Assembly: GCA_050084985.1 (NCBI GenBank) | Contig: JBITNC010000001.1 | Span: forward strand, 165,726,001 to 165,790,000 | Direction: 5' to 3' | Length of the DNA: 64,000 bases | From: Nageia nagi | Taxonomy: Eukaryota > Pinophyta | Part shown: positions 1 through 11,710 of the stretch, piece by piece | Numbering within the stretch: the first letter of the stretch is position 1 | How the letters are laid out: each line of letters opens with the position of its first letter | Program-made: the position numbers and the translations under genes | Notes under the pieces: generated by a model | Databases searched by the model: none | The model's input: only the letters and a program-made list of their open reading frames with translations | What the model was told of the DNA's origin: nothing

Positions 1-296
1 AGATTTAACACCTATCACAAATTTAATACATTTATTTTATATTCATATCAACTCAAATATTTAATATTTTTATATTTTGAGTACCCATTTGGCCAAATAT
101 CATCCTATAAAATTTTTATCAAAATATGGACACTTGTATTTTTGGTCCATTTTTTTGACTATCTATTACTTCAAAATTGCATTGATCTATAGTTGCTTTA
201 GAACTTTCACTTCAAAGTGATGTTTTACTATAGTGCTCTATAGTTACTTTAGAACTACATCCTCACTTCAAAACCATCCTATAGTTACTTCAAAAT
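1..296. repeat. AT-rich flank with degenerate 'ctatagttactttagaac' repeats
   Basis: No coding potential is seen. From about 185 to 296 the phrase ctatagttactttagaact recurs in degenerate form. The same text resumes after the LTR at 4419-4490, so the LTR (297-4418) was inserted into a pre-existing short repeat tract. Confidence 0.5.
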
Positions 297-3200
297 TGTA
301 ATGCATCCACTAATTATCATCAACCAAAGCCCTAATTTTTGACCTAAATTTTTCTTTTTTTGTAACACTTGAATGATCTAGGAATGAACTAAGTGATACC
401 ACATGAGTTTGATATGCTGCTAGCTAGCTTAGCACTCACATGGCAAGATTGGGCAAGAACTTAGGGTAACTAACATTGATAAATTTTTCTTGTGTTCACT
501 TTTCAACACTCATCCTGTTGAAAGATGCCTCAAAAGTAACCTCACCATTCCTATTTCATGTCTCATGTGCAATAGGCTTTTTTTATTATAGTGTAGTGGT
601 TTTTTACTCAAGGCCCATAACACCTGAAATATCACACTTCCACTAAGTTAGTCATCATCTCTTGATGATAACTCTTCATCTCATAGGAGTAGTTAAACTT
701 ATCCTAGACTAGCTTCCTTATGAGCGAGTAGCATCGCCTATGGAACAATCATCATATTTCTATATTTTAACTATAAGTGATATGACTACTAATTACTCTC
801 ACCCAATAATAGTAGTTTTTCCAATTTCTATCCCACTTGACTCACATGTCAAGGAATATGAGTACTAACCTACCCATAACTATCGACTAATCCCACCATG
901 TGGTTCGATATCTCCATGCCATAACTTGAAGAGCCATGGATATCAAATAATATCCTTAAATGGTTGTTTAGTCTAATATATTTTTAAATGTGTTGACAAA
1001 AGAACCATCTATGTCCTATTAACCATATACTTATATTTTCAAATAGTGAAGTGGGTATAAGACATGTTCTAAGGTTTAACACCATTCATCCTTACCCATG
1101 AGGAGTACCTTGGAAGTATTAGTTATAGCTTATGTAGGAAGGCACATATTTTCTTATTTTATCCCATACACATTTTATCATGTATACAAATCTAGTTTTT
1201 AAAAGATCTCTTGAATACATAAAGTAACAAGTTGTTATGGAGAATCTTGCCACTATTACTACAAAAATAATGCAGTGCAAAGTGGTCTTCATGCAAAGAA
1301 TATTCCTTTTGTTTATCATCTAGTAAGGTAGGTTTACTTGATAAAGGTTCTTCGCTACATTTCTTGCATCCATCCAAAAAGAATTTCAAATGATTCCATT
1401 TATCTCATGGGGTCCCATTGATATCCAATTTGATTCCAAGAGTCCCTAAAATATCCCAAATGCTCCTAAATTATCTTTTGGAACTCTAATTCTAAATTAG
1501 GATTATTTTTTAATCAATCTACTTCTTTATAAGTTTTGTTAAAATCATTTACTTCATCAATTTCTATTACCTATTAATCATTTTCATGAAAGAAATAGTA
1601 ATTCTTACTCTTAGTACTTTATATAATCAATACTAATTGTAGTATTTGATAACCATAATTAAAAGAAAGCTCATTAAATTACAATACTAATATTTTTCTA
1701 AAAATTATATAAATAAAAATTAATATACAATATTCATTAATTAATACCTAATATAATCCATCTATGAAATGTATGAATAAAATTTACTTTCATACAGTTT
1801 GAAGCTTCCATAATTTATTGCAAATAAAGATCATGCATTATACAAAGGTAATTCAAATATAATACAACTCATCTAATCATTAATGAGATATTTTTGAAAA
1901 ATCATGCTACTTCATATTTAATGAATTTGTAATTCAAATTTGTTCATGTCATATGGTTTTGACTATTGTATCAACCGTCGAACATCTCCATCAATCTTCA
2001 TGCAATGAGCATCGAACATTCCCTTGGAGCTTGGTGGTGGATCAAGTACTAGGAGGGAGGAGGATCAGGACAACCCTTTTTAAATTAGACCATTATGCAA
2101 ATGAATTTAACTATAGGCCTCAAAAGAAATTATTTCCTTTCCTTGGTCAATGTACATTAATCTATTATTTATTTACCCTATAATTAATCCATCTTAATTA
2201 ATTAAATCATTCACAATAAGGTCTTGGATACCTTAATAATTAATTAATGAAATTGGTACTATTTGAATTATTTTACTAAACATTATACTAATATCAAAAT
2301 CTCAAAACCATAGTATATTTAATACAAGATTCTAAAGAGTTCTTGAATTACTTATTTAAAAATATTAAACATACTTATCACCTCATTAGATACTAATTAG
2401 TTTAATTGATAAACTTACATAATAATAAGAAAACATATTTTTATTACTTCATCTTTTTCCACTTTCACATGAATTTAATAATATTTTTTTACTAAATATC
2501 ATATTAGGAATTTAATAAAATTCATATCAAAATAAATTCATCAATCTCTAACTAAAGGCATAAAGAGAAATATTTGACTAGTCTCCTTAAAATATCATAA
2601 AATACATAATACAATTTATACATGAAATTTTCTACTCTTACATTTAAATAAAAACAAAATAACATTCCACTCCTTTACTTTTTAAAGAAAATGACATGGT
2701 ACCAACCTTTGAATAAAATAACCACTATGTCTCTTCAAAGGTTACAACATTTCAATCAACAATTAATGAAACTTTATCATTATAATAAACATCATATTAG
2801 GAATTTAATAAATTTATGTCATTTATTAAACTTTAGCTAAAAGCATAAAGAGAAATATTTGACTAGTCTCTTTAAAATATCATAATATAATTTGTACATG
2901 AAATTTTCCACTCCTACATCTAAATAAAAAGAGAATAACAAAAGAAAATCCCACTCTTTTATTTCTTTTAAAGAAAATGACATAGTACCAACTTTTAAAT
3001 GAAATGACCATTATGTCTCTTCAAATGCTACAACACTTCAATCAATAATTAATTATATGAAATGTTTTCAAACATTATAATAAATATCATATTAGAATTT
3101 AATAAAATTTATGTTAATATAAATTCATTAAATTTTAGCTAAAGGCATAAGGGGGAAATACTTGACTAGTCTCTTTAAAATATTATAATATAATTTGTAT

Positions 3201-4418
3201 GTGAATTTTTTTTACTCCTATATCTAAATAAAAAAAAAGAATAATAAAAGAAAATCCCACTCCTTTACTTTTTAAAGAAAAGGACATGGTAACAATCTGT
3301 AAATAAAAGAACCACTGTCTCTGCAAATGGTTCAACACTTCTAACAACCATTAATTCTATGAAGCTTTACTAAACATTATGATAAACATTATATTAAATA
3401 TCTCAAAATAAGACTACCTTAATTAAAAAATGTAAAAAAATGCACCTTGACTTGAAGAGGAAAGAGAGACTTCTTTTCTTCATGTAACTCTGCACTAAGC
3501 TTGAAAATAACCAAAACAAAATAAAAATAGCAATAGATAGATAGGTAGTTGTTGGTATTTTTCCAATACTCTACTCTTTTATTTATAGCTAAAAGGGCTT
3601 AAATGTGTCCAAATGGACATCTCCTCACACCCTCAATAATTTTGGGTCAGGTTTGCTTAAATTTGGAACTAATGGTAATGGCATTTAATAATTTGGAATC
3701 TTTTTCATTAGTTGATAATTTAGTGCCAACTCTTATCCACACCTAACACAAAAATACAAAACTAAGTAGGGTCATTTCTCTATTATTTTCCTAGTTATTA
3801 AATATCATGTCATACCACAAAGAGACCATAGTCTCTATCTAATAGTGTTTTTACTATTAGCCCTATCTGGTAATAATATGGACACTCATATTCAACTTTT
3901 ACTCCATTAAATTTATTTTTATAACCTCATATTAATTTTTAAATTTAACTAAAGGTATATCTCTTTTTTCTTTCCATTTCAAAATTTGAATTTTGAAAAT
4001 ACCAAATAAGGGAAAACACATCTTTACCTATGATGATCACCTCGTCTTGTAGAGTAAGGTTAATTCACACATTTTTGCAAATATATTTTCATTAAGAAAT
4101 CAACAATCATAATAATTACTCTAAATGCATCTACATGAGTTATGATTATCATAGGGTGTGTCAGTGATTTAATGCTAATCATTTCCTCCTCTTGTCCTTT
4201 TGTTCCCATCACTAATTCATGTTTGGTACATAGGGTCTTTGGGTTGCTTCTCCACTCTACGAATTATGTCAAAACATCTCGAAGCCAACATCAAATTGTC
4301 ACAAATGATACATATTCTGATATCAAACTTATCATTACCATTTTATGATGCAAACATAATTCATCCAAATCCTTGATGGTACTCAAGGTCAAACAGTGTC
4401 TTGAGGTGGATCATGATA
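297..4418. mobile_element. Solo-LTR-like element, copy A1 (long form)
   Basis: The left end reads TGTAATGCATCCA and matches the left end of the insertion at 7260 (TATAATGCATCCA). The right end (gtcttgaggtggatcatgata at about 4398-4418) matches the right end of that insertion (gtcttgaggtgggttgtgaca). Long internal matches include 893-1480 with 7291-7880 and 1953-2130 with 8425-8610. No gag or pol lies between the ends. Flanking 5-mers are aaaat (292-296) and agaac (4419-4423), which would be a target duplication if two transitions occurred; this is inference. The copy is about 4.1 kb against 1.8 kb for the other, with extra sequence at 310-890 and 2200-4340. Direction of transcription is not determined. 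Confidence 0.65.
2499..3385. repeat. Tandem repeat, three ~294 bp units inside LTR copy A1
   Basis: Units begin at about 2499, 2791 and 3086 with 'atcatattaggaatttaat'. Each contains the ordered landmarks gactagtctctttaaaatat, cccactcctttactttttaa and atgacatggtaccaac. The array ends near 3385. It is absent from the shorter LTR copy at 7260-9079, so it is either an expansion private to this copy or was lost from the other. No reading frame is conserved across the units. Confidence 0.8.
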
Positions 4419-4849
4419 AGAACTATGTTCTAACTTTAAAACCATTCTATAGTTACTTTAGAACAACATTATAACTTCAAAATAATATTACTATGTTGAC
4501 AACAATGAAAAACATACAACAAGAGGAGCCAGGGAGTTCTTTCACCTAGGCAAACTAATCAAGGAGGAAGAAGTTCAGGAAATCCTTTACCTCTAGAAGA
4601 GCATAATGTTAACAATCAAGTTAAACATGGGGCATACATCATTGAATTAATCACCACGGTCCAAGAAATCCAAAAAAACATAAATCAACTTCTTTAGGCT
4701 AAAGTGGCCAAAGAAGGAGTTGAAAATAATGATCAAGGTAGACCTAATGAAGGTGAAGAACCAAGAGACCTAAATAACTATCAAACATTGAAGTATAATT
4801 AGAGAGAAGAAGAAGACTCTACTAAAATATGGATTTCATAATTATAGGT

Positions 4850-5620
4850 GTTCTTTTTAATGAAAAATTACTCCTCCCAAACTAAAACTATATGGGAAGG
4901 TATGCATCTAATGGATGTAGCATTGTAGTGGTGGAACACTTACCTAGCTAGGAAGAAAATGCAACCATCTAACATTCCTTGTAAGGAATTCATGAAAGAT
5001 TTCAAAGCAAGGTTTATTTTTGGGGAATACTTTAATGAGAAATTCAATGAATTCATCAAGCTAATGCAAAATGGAAACTTTATTGAGTATTATTTCCAAC
5101 AGTATGTAAAACTATTGAAATATATGCTAGAATATTGAGATAATGAGAAATTGAAATAACAAAAGTTTATCTTTAGGTTGATCCCTTAAATTAGGATAAT
5201 TATAAACCTACACTAATTCATGACCCTCTAGTAGGCATATGACATGGCTAGAAAGGAGGAAAGTAATCAAGCCTTTAGGAAAAACAATGAAGAATCTTCT
5301 TTTAGGGATGGAAATAATAGTAAGAAGTCTAAATTATAGATGAAGGATTAAAAACATAGCAAGGGAAACCACAACAAGAATGAAAGCAAATGAAACCTTG
5401 ATAAAATAGGAAAAAGAGGGGACCTTAATGGGAATGACCCTTTAAAAAGATAGAAAATGGAATACAAGGATAATAATAGAATATTTAATGACAAACCCAT
5501 TGTCCCAAGGGTGGGTGTTATGAGTGTGGAGAACCAAACTATGCTATCAATTACCCATCAAAGGTAGAGAAACCTACCTACAAGATCTATGTAGTAATTA
5601 GTCAACAAGCATTGGAAGCC
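4850..5620 (+). pseudogene. Gypsy 1 gag capsid and zinc-knuckle remnant
   Basis: Around 4863-5135 the plus frame reads a typical retrotransposon Gag capsid core, with a paired tryptophan (WWNTYLARKK) followed by a helix-rich stretch (EFMKDFKARFIFGEYF). An in-frame TAG lies just before WW, where glutamine is expected. Sequence from about 4500 to 4850 is probably the gag N-terminus, but it is frameshifted. At about 5517-5580 a zinc knuckle can still be seen as CYECGEPNYAINYPSK. The two leading cysteines are kept, while the positions expected to hold His and the last Cys are Asn and Tyr, so it could not bind zinc normally. Confidence 0.75.
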
Positions 5621-5664
5621 CAAGAAATTCCCCTAAAAATGGAAGGTAAACTCTTTAGTAAAAA

Positions 5665-5950
5665 GTAACCATTATGATTGATATTGGTGCTACTACCTAT
5701 TTTGTATCATCTTATATTTTAGAGAAAATTCTTAGAAGGCGTAAATGGATGGCAACTAGGTGGTATGTAGAGTTTGGCTTAGGTCAATTCTTTAATACTA
5801 TGCAATGCCTCATGGATGTTGAAATCAAAATATTCAATTCTAGAAAAAACCCCTATTTGCATGTTGTATCCCTCCCTTCATATGAGGTAATCCTAGGAAT
5901 GGATTGGTTGTTGAAAAATAAATCTCTAATCCATTTTGAAGAATGTTAGG
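5665..5950 (+). pseudogene. Gypsy 1 aspartic protease remnant
   Basis: An open stretch beginning ATGATTGATATTGG encodes MIDIGATTYFVSSYI. It corresponds to the retropepsin active-site segment D-S/T-G-A-T, with the middle residue changed to Ile. Near its end is the family signature VILGMDWLLKN. The order (after the zinc knuckle, before RT) is as expected for gypsy pol. It ends at a TAG at 5947-5949. The altered active-site triad and neighbouring stops indicate a dead copy. Confidence 0.8.
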
Positions 5951-6089
5951 TAGAGGTATCTAATGAGAAAGAATATAGGGTTAAACTGTACAACATCAGA
6001 CAACCATTTGAACCAAAACCTTTATCTTCTATGCAATTAGCTAAGGCTATTAAAAATAATTGTCAACTAATAGCTATCAAAATTTGGGA

Positions 6090-6530
6090 AAAGGGAGAAG
6101 TTAGTGATGATATTTTCCAAATACCCCATTATTCAAGAATTTAGGGATTTTTTTCAAGATGAATTTCTTAGGAAACCTCCTGTGAGAGAATTTGAATTCA
6201 CTATTGATTTGATTCTCAATGTAACACTGATTTCCAAGACTCCATATAGAATGTCAACAATAGATATGCAAGAACTAAAATTGCATCTCTAAGAAATCTT
6301 AGATAAAGGATTAATTAAACCAAGTGTATTCCCTTAGGGTGCCTTGGTCCTATTCATGAAAAATAAACATAGGACTCTTCAATTGTGTGTTGAATATCAA
6401 ATGCTAAATAAAGTCACTATCAAGAATAAGTATCCTTTGCAAATGATAGATGACCTATTTGATCAATTAAAGGGAGCTACCATCTTTTCAAAAATTGAAT
6501 TAAGGTTGAGATTAGCCAAGGCTAATTAAT
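6090..6530 (+). pseudogene. Gypsy 1 reverse transcriptase, 5' half only
   Basis: Two adjoining open stretches (6104-6292 and 6344-6529) match the RT N-terminus: PPVREFEFTIDL, PYRMSTIDMQELK and the fingers motif [19 protein letters not shown]. They end at FSKIEL, where active RTs continue F-S-K-I-D-L-R-S-G-Y. After 6515 the sequence jumps directly to the RT/RNase H connection, so the palm with the Y-x-D-D catalytic motif is deleted. This is a clean internal deletion on top of the nonsense mutations. Confidence 0.85.
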
Positions 6531-6533
6531 GTG

Positions 6534-7253
6534 TCAAAGATTAGGAGTTTTATGGTTTTAGCAAGATATTATAGACTGTTCATCGAGAACTTTTCAAATA
6601 CTACTTATCCAATTACTCAACTTCAATGAAAGGAAAAAGCATTCCATTGGGCTAAAAAATGTGAGGAAGCTTTTGAACTTCTTAAGAAAAAGTTGACTAT
6701 TACACCTATACTAGAACTCTTTGATCTTGAAAAAAGATTTCTTGTTTGCACAGATTCTTGTTTAGAAGGCTTAAGAGGTGTATTGATGCAAGATATGTAT
6801 ATGATAGCCTATGAGCCTAGAAAACTAAAGGATCATAAAAGATATTATCCCACTCATGACCTAGAATTAGCTGCTATTAGTCATGCCCTCAAAATGTAAT
6901 GACATTACCACTTGGAAAAACCTTTCCAATTTGATTCTAACCATCAAAGTTTGTAGTATTTGTTCACTCAATAAAATTTTAATGCCAAGTAGCATAGGTG
7001 GATGGAGTTATTGATTGAATATGATTTTGAAATCAAATATGTAAAAGGGAAGGAAAATGAAGTAGTTGATGCACTAAGTAGAAGGAAATACTTAGTAGAT
7101 ATTTCTTATTCCATCAATGATCTTATAGTAAGAATTAAAACCTTCCAAATTCATGATGAATTCTTCTTGGAATAGAAAAACAAGATTAAGTTGGACCCTA
7201 TGAGTGATTTTTCTATCAATCATGATGGACTTGTTCTATTTAAAAATATGATA
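6534..7253 (+). pseudogene. Gypsy 1 RT connection and RNase H
   Basis: Just after the RT deletion the frame reads the connection motif (VRSFMVLARYYRLFIENFS). It then gives an RNase H domain: FLVCTDSCLEGLRGVLMQ, then RYYPTHDLELAAISHALK, then HRWMELLIEYDFEIKYVKGK with a terminal DALSRR. The first RNase H aspartate (CTDSC) and the glutamate in HDLELAA are visible. Several TAG/TAA/TGA codons interrupt it. The frame continues to DGLVLFKNMIIL at about 7228-7259, where it is cut by the solo LTR at 7260 and resumes at 9085. Confidence 0.85.
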
Positions 7254-7259
7254 ATCTTG

Positions 7260-9079
7260 TATAATGCATCCATTATACCTATAAACTAGAACCATGTGGT
7301 TTGGCATCCCCATGCCCATAAATTGGGGAGCCATGGATATTAAATGATATCCTCGAGTGGTTGTTTAGTCTAATTTATTATTAAATGTGTTTACAAAAAT
7401 AACCACCCATGACCTATTAACTATAAACTAATATTCCTAAATAGCAAAGAGGGTACAAGATACCATGCATAAATAAGATCTAGAGTTTAATACCATTCAT
7501 CTTTGCTCATGAGGTGTACATTATAAGTCTTGGTTATAGGCTTGATTAGTAAGTCACATAATTCTATTTATCTCATACACATTGTATTGCTTATATGAAT
7601 CTACTTTTTAAAATTCCTAATGCATATGTAAAGTAGCAAGTTATGAGGTAAGATCTAGCCACTATTTTTACAAAAGTAATGCAATGCTAAGTTGTCCTCA
7701 CATAAGGAATATTCTTTTTGTTTATGATCTAGTAGTGTAGGTCTACTTAGTGAAGGTTCTTCATCATTTTCTTGCATTCATCCCAAAGGATCCCAAACGA
7801 TCCCATTTAATCCCATTGGGTTCCATTTGTACCCATTTTGATCCCAAGAGTCTCTAAAGTTTCCCAAATGGTCACAAATTTTCATTTAGAACCTTATTTA
7901 AAATTTAGGATTATTTCTAAGTCATTGGGATAATTTTGAATTTATTGGGTTTAATAACCTAATCCATATACTTCTTTTCAAAATTTTAATAAAATCATCT
8001 ACTTAAATTGATTTATACTACCCACTATTGATCATGAAATAACAAATATTAACTCCTACTTCTATTTATTTAAACATTATTAATCAAAGCTTTAATCTTA
8101 ATGTTGTTCATAAAGAGAACTTATTAAATCACAATGTTAGCATTTTCCAAACACAAAATCACCTACTTTTCATTTACCATTCATTATACTAACAATATAT
8201 AAATATAAAACATTCCTTATTGATCATTTCTAAGTTAATAATCAATTACAAGAAGATTGAATACACATCATAAATTCATTTTTCAACATCTAAGATAATG
8301 ATAAAGCTTTCATAAACTTATTACAAAGGATATTAATATATCATAAGGCTAATACAAATCTCTTATTAATGAATTGGTAATTCATCACCATCTTGTAATA
8401 CAAATGAAGTATAGCATGTTATTTAGTAAGTTATTCTTTGCCTCATGGAACACATCCTTTGATCTGTGAACAACGAGCATCGAGCATTGAACATCTCCAT
8501 GGACCTTTGTTCAATGAGCATCTTTGTAGACTTTTGGTGTATGGATTGAGTACTAGGAGGGAGGAGGATCAGGAAAACCCCATTTTAAACTTGACCACTA
8601 TGTAAATGAATATTTTATTACATGTAATCCTATTCATATTCACCTATATGGATCTTAGGAGGATTTTTATCACCTCCCTTCCTCGATCACAATAACTTTC
8701 CTTTCATAAACTAACCATGGATATTACTATTATCTGATAGTTTTAGGTTTCAACTTTCCCAAATTTAATATTAATTTCTTACTATCTCAAACAAATATAG
8801 TTTTTCATCTATTGCAATAATAAATTTATTGTCAACCACATCTTATTTATTTATAGTTGTCTTTTATATCCTATCTAGTCTAATATTCATATTTCTTATT
8901 TGTTAATCATTAATCCATAATACATACTAAGATTGATTTTAATCATAAAAATACTCAATAACATTTTAAAACCAAAAGGTACTAATCATAGTGGATATAC
9001 TAGAAAATTACTATAAATAATCCATTCAATTCCTCGATGGTACTCAAGATCAAACAATGTCTTGAGGTGGGTTGTGACA
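7260..9079. mobile_element. Solo LTR, copy A2, inserted in gypsy 1 pol
   Basis: The insertion starts TATAATGCATCC (TG to TA at the first dinucleotide compared with copy A1) and ends GGTTGTGACA. The 5-mer TCTTG occurs immediately left (7255-7259) and right (9080-9084), a precise target-site duplication. Removing the insert and one TCTTG joins the integrase zinc-finger leader in frame across ...MIIL / PSKENTRKMMM. No internal gag/pol is present, so this is a solo LTR left by LTR-LTR recombination. It is homologous to 297-4418 but lacks the tandem block. Confidence 0.85.
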
Positions 9080-9084
9080 TCTTG

Positions 9085-9940
9085 CCTTCAAAAGAAAATA
9101 CTAGAAAAATGATGATGTATGAAGCACATCAAACCCCTTATTCCACCCATCTAGGGAATAACAATATGAGGGAGAACCTCAAAGGGCAATATTTTTGGCC
9201 AAGAATGAAAAGGGTCATTGTTGAATATGTCACAAAATGCTTAGAATTCCAAAAGATAAAGCAAGGTTTTTTTAAGAAAAAATTATAATCTCTAATTATA
9301 TAAAAAGGCTATTTTAATTAGTTTTGAAGTCATGAAAATAGAAAAATTACTATAAATAGGCTATTCCCATGTATTTTTTGCTATTTGAATTTGAAAAAAG
9401 TTTGCAAGTATAAATATTTGGCTATTCTTTAAAGAATTTAAACTTTCAAATCCTAAAAATAGCAAAATTGCTATAAATAGTGCTTTAAAAAAAACATGAG
9501 ATAAAGGATGAACATATGTATCCAGTAGATCAATTGAATCCAAATGATGTACCTAGCCAAACATGGTAAGTCATCAACATGGATTTTATCATGGGGTTAG
9601 CAAAAATCAAATACCATCATGATGCCATATTCGTAGTTGTTGATAAACTCATTAAAGTTGCACATTTCATGCCTAGAAATGTCATAGATGATGCCTACCT
9701 AGTAGCTAATAGGTTTATAAAATAAATGTTTATAATTCATGGATTTCTATAAACTATCATTTCTGATAGAGATTTCAATTTCACTTCTAGATTATGGAAA
9801 GCCTTACATGAGGCAGTAGGAACAAAATTGAACTTTAGTATATCCTATCATCCCCAAACTAGTGGTCAAATTGAAAGGGTTAATCAAGTGTTAGAAGCAT
9901 TTTGCACATGTACTATATAGACCGAGATTATTTGTACTTA
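9085..9940 (+). pseudogene. Gypsy 1 integrase
   Basis: The HHCC zinc-binding region is at 9106-9255: a His in EAHQTP, then GQYFWPRMKRVIVEY and CLEF. In the second C-x2-C pair one Cys appears replaced (KCLEFQKI). After a ~250 bp insertion the frame resumes near 9517 (NPNDVPSQTWQVINMDF) with the catalytic core. The first Asp is in INMDF, the second in TIISDRDFNF, and the glutamate in HPQTSGQIERVNQV, spaced as a DD35E integrase. A stop lies at 9721-9723 and the frame breaks near 9920. The three catalytic acids remain, but the domain is interrupted. Confidence 0.85.
9262..9512. repeat. ~250 bp AT-rich insertion within gypsy 1 integrase
   Basis: Between the zinc-finger region and the catalytic core, where active integrases have only a short linker, lies about 250 bp with no integrase similarity. 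It contains the phrase aaaattactataaataggctatt (shortened variant: aaaattgctataaatag) at 9343-9365 and 9461-9480. A related phrase occurs at 9009-9025. Size and AT content suggest a small non-autonomous element, but I could not define terminal inverted repeats. Confidence 0.45.
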
Positions 9941-9954
9941 GTGCAAGATTTGTT

Positions 9955-10287
9955 ATACCTTTCAAAATTATGGAAAAGATAAACCCTATTGCATACAAAC
10001 TCAACCTACCACCTAGTTTTTCCAAAATCCATAATATTTTTCATGTATCACTACTTAATAAATATGTTGTTGATCCAACTCATGTTTTGGATATGGGAAA
10101 ATTGCAGATGATGGATCCCATGGTAATTAAAGTGAAACAAGTACGAGTTCTAGAAACTCACACTAAGAAGATGTGAAAGGGAAATATTGAACAATGTAGA
10201 GTACAATGGGATATGTACTCTAATAAAAGGTTTACTTAGGAAGAATTAGAACTCATGAAAGAACAATTTCCTTTTTTGTTTGAATAA
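9955..10287 (+). pseudogene. Gypsy 1 integrase C-terminal domain
   Basis: The open stretch 9970-10176 reads EKINPIAYKLNLPPSF followed by KIHNIFHVSLLNKYVVDPTH. This is the standard post-integrase segment of gypsy elements. It continues past a TGA at about 10174 into a degenerate chromodomain-like tail (VQWDMYS...EELELMKEQFPFLFE), ending with TAA at about 10285. The polypurine tract follows 35 bp later. Confidence 0.8.
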
Positions 10288-10335
10288 ATAACTAAAAACA
10301 TATGAAATTGTGTTTGATCCTAGTGAGGGAGGAAG

Positions 10336-11000
10336 TTATGGATGCTTTATAATAATTAAATTTAATGAATGTTTAGTGATATTTTATGTTATGATTAAAT
10401 AAAGTTGAGCTTATTATGTTAGAATTCCTAATGGATTATTCCTTGGTATCTAAAATATGTTTTACTTAATTAATTCATCTAAATACTAAAAAATATTTAT
10501 AAATACCTTTTTAATATTTAGGAATTAAATAAGTGCAACTTGATCATTCTTACCTCATGTAAACCTTGGGGAAAATAGGTGAGTTAATGTGGGTTTCTAT
10601 CCTTTAAATAAAGGGCTTGGCCTTGTTGTTACACACACTTGAATAGATAACAGTTATGCTCATGCTTTGTAGGTTGATAGAATGAGAGAGAGGTTGTAAG
10701 CATTGTAAGAACTATCTTTGAGAAGTAAATATTTTGAGTTGAAGTGAAGTACTCTCACCTTGAGAGGAACCACTATACACGATTGTACCACTTGCGTGTG
10801 ATTGAGTGATTATCTCTTGAGTTGTTGCTTAGGATTAAAAGAAAACTCAAAGGAGATCTTAGGTGTAGGAGAATTCATATATTTCATATTAAATGATTAT
10901 AATTATGTTCATCATATAAATGATTGCATAAATACAGCTAATGAACTTTGTCTTGCAGGATATAGGTTACATAAGGATAATCTTCATTCATGAACAAAGT
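10336..11000 (+). mobile_element. Probable 3' LTR of gypsy 1
   Basis: Sequence directly after the polypurine tract begins ttatggatgctttat. A TATA-like motif (ctttaaataaagggc, 10599-10613) lies upstream of a transcript-like R/U5 segment (ttgttacacacacttgaat, later gtgtgattgagtgattatct). That layout is typical of plant LTRs. The right border is uncertain, since no matching 5' LTR is present, and I place it loosely near 11000. Confidence 0.5.
10599..10613 (+). promoter_or_regulatory. TATA-like motif of the gypsy 1 LTR
   Basis: CTTTAAATAAAGGGC sits about 265 bp into the LTR, followed 20-30 bp later by the presumptive transcription start region. This is the usual spacing in LTR U3/R. It is a sequence-motif call only. 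Confidence 0.35.
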
Positions 11001-11698
11001 GAAAAATCATGCTCAATGAGTGGATGGTAAAACCATGTCATATTTTCCATCCTTGAATCTCTTGTATTTTAACTCATAAACACCATCCTTGCATCAAAAA
11101 TTACCACTATCTACCATTTACTCAAAACAGAAGGCATTATGGGTACATAATGAATATTTAATTATTATTGAACATTTCATAACATTAGATCATTTATTGC
11201 ACTTCACAACATGCATAAATTATATTTACATAAATGCCATGCATGACACCCCTTGCACTTCTGCATAACCATCGATATGATACTCGTTAACTAGGAACAT
11301 AGATATTTGATAATTAATTTTGTGCATTTGAATACATCGATAACAAATATATATTTAGGGGTTTGCATTTTATAATTTAAAAGACATAAATATGTGATAC
11401 ATGTATATTTTAAAATTACATTAATATTTTTAGGTAGTAAAAATTAAATTATATATATACCTACCTTAGCATTTAAGGAACACCTCCATGTGCATAATTA
11501 AAAAAAAGGCCATTCAATAAATAAATTGAGGCAAGGTATAGTTTGCAATATTTTATTAAATCATTTAAGGGAGTTGGAATATTTTAGATAAAAGGCACCA
11601 ATATTAATAATAAATTAATGTAAAAAGAGGGGCACCATCATGGGAAATTAATGTGTTTTATTTACAAAATAGGGAATACCACTAACATATGAGGAGGA

Positions 11699-11710
11699 TT
11701 ATAAATACCA
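11699..11710 (+). promoter_or_regulatory. Isolated TATA-like site
   Basis: ATTATAAATACC is followed about 30-60 bp downstream by a purine-rich leader-like stretch (gcaatagaaggaaggagagc). This resembles a plant core promoter or LTR U3/R junction, but no coding sequence follows. It may be a remnant of an unrecognised LTR. Confidence 0.25.

Larger units (their letters stand above)
4497..10335 (+). mobile_element. Ty3/gypsy retrotransposon 1 (decayed, interrupted)
   Basis: The plus-strand domains follow gypsy order: gag, zinc knuckle, protease, RT, RNase H, integrase, C-terminal domain. A polypurine tract (gtgagggaggaag, 10323-10335) precedes the 3' LTR. The element contains a solo LTR (7260-9079) and a ~250 bp insertion (about 9262-9512). 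It also has an internal RT deletion and many stops. No 5' LTR or primer-binding site is recognisable upstream of gag; the LTR at 297-4418 belongs to another family. The C-terminal region after integrase resembles the Del/Tekay-type chromovirus arrangement, but lineage assignment is tentative. Confidence 0.85.
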
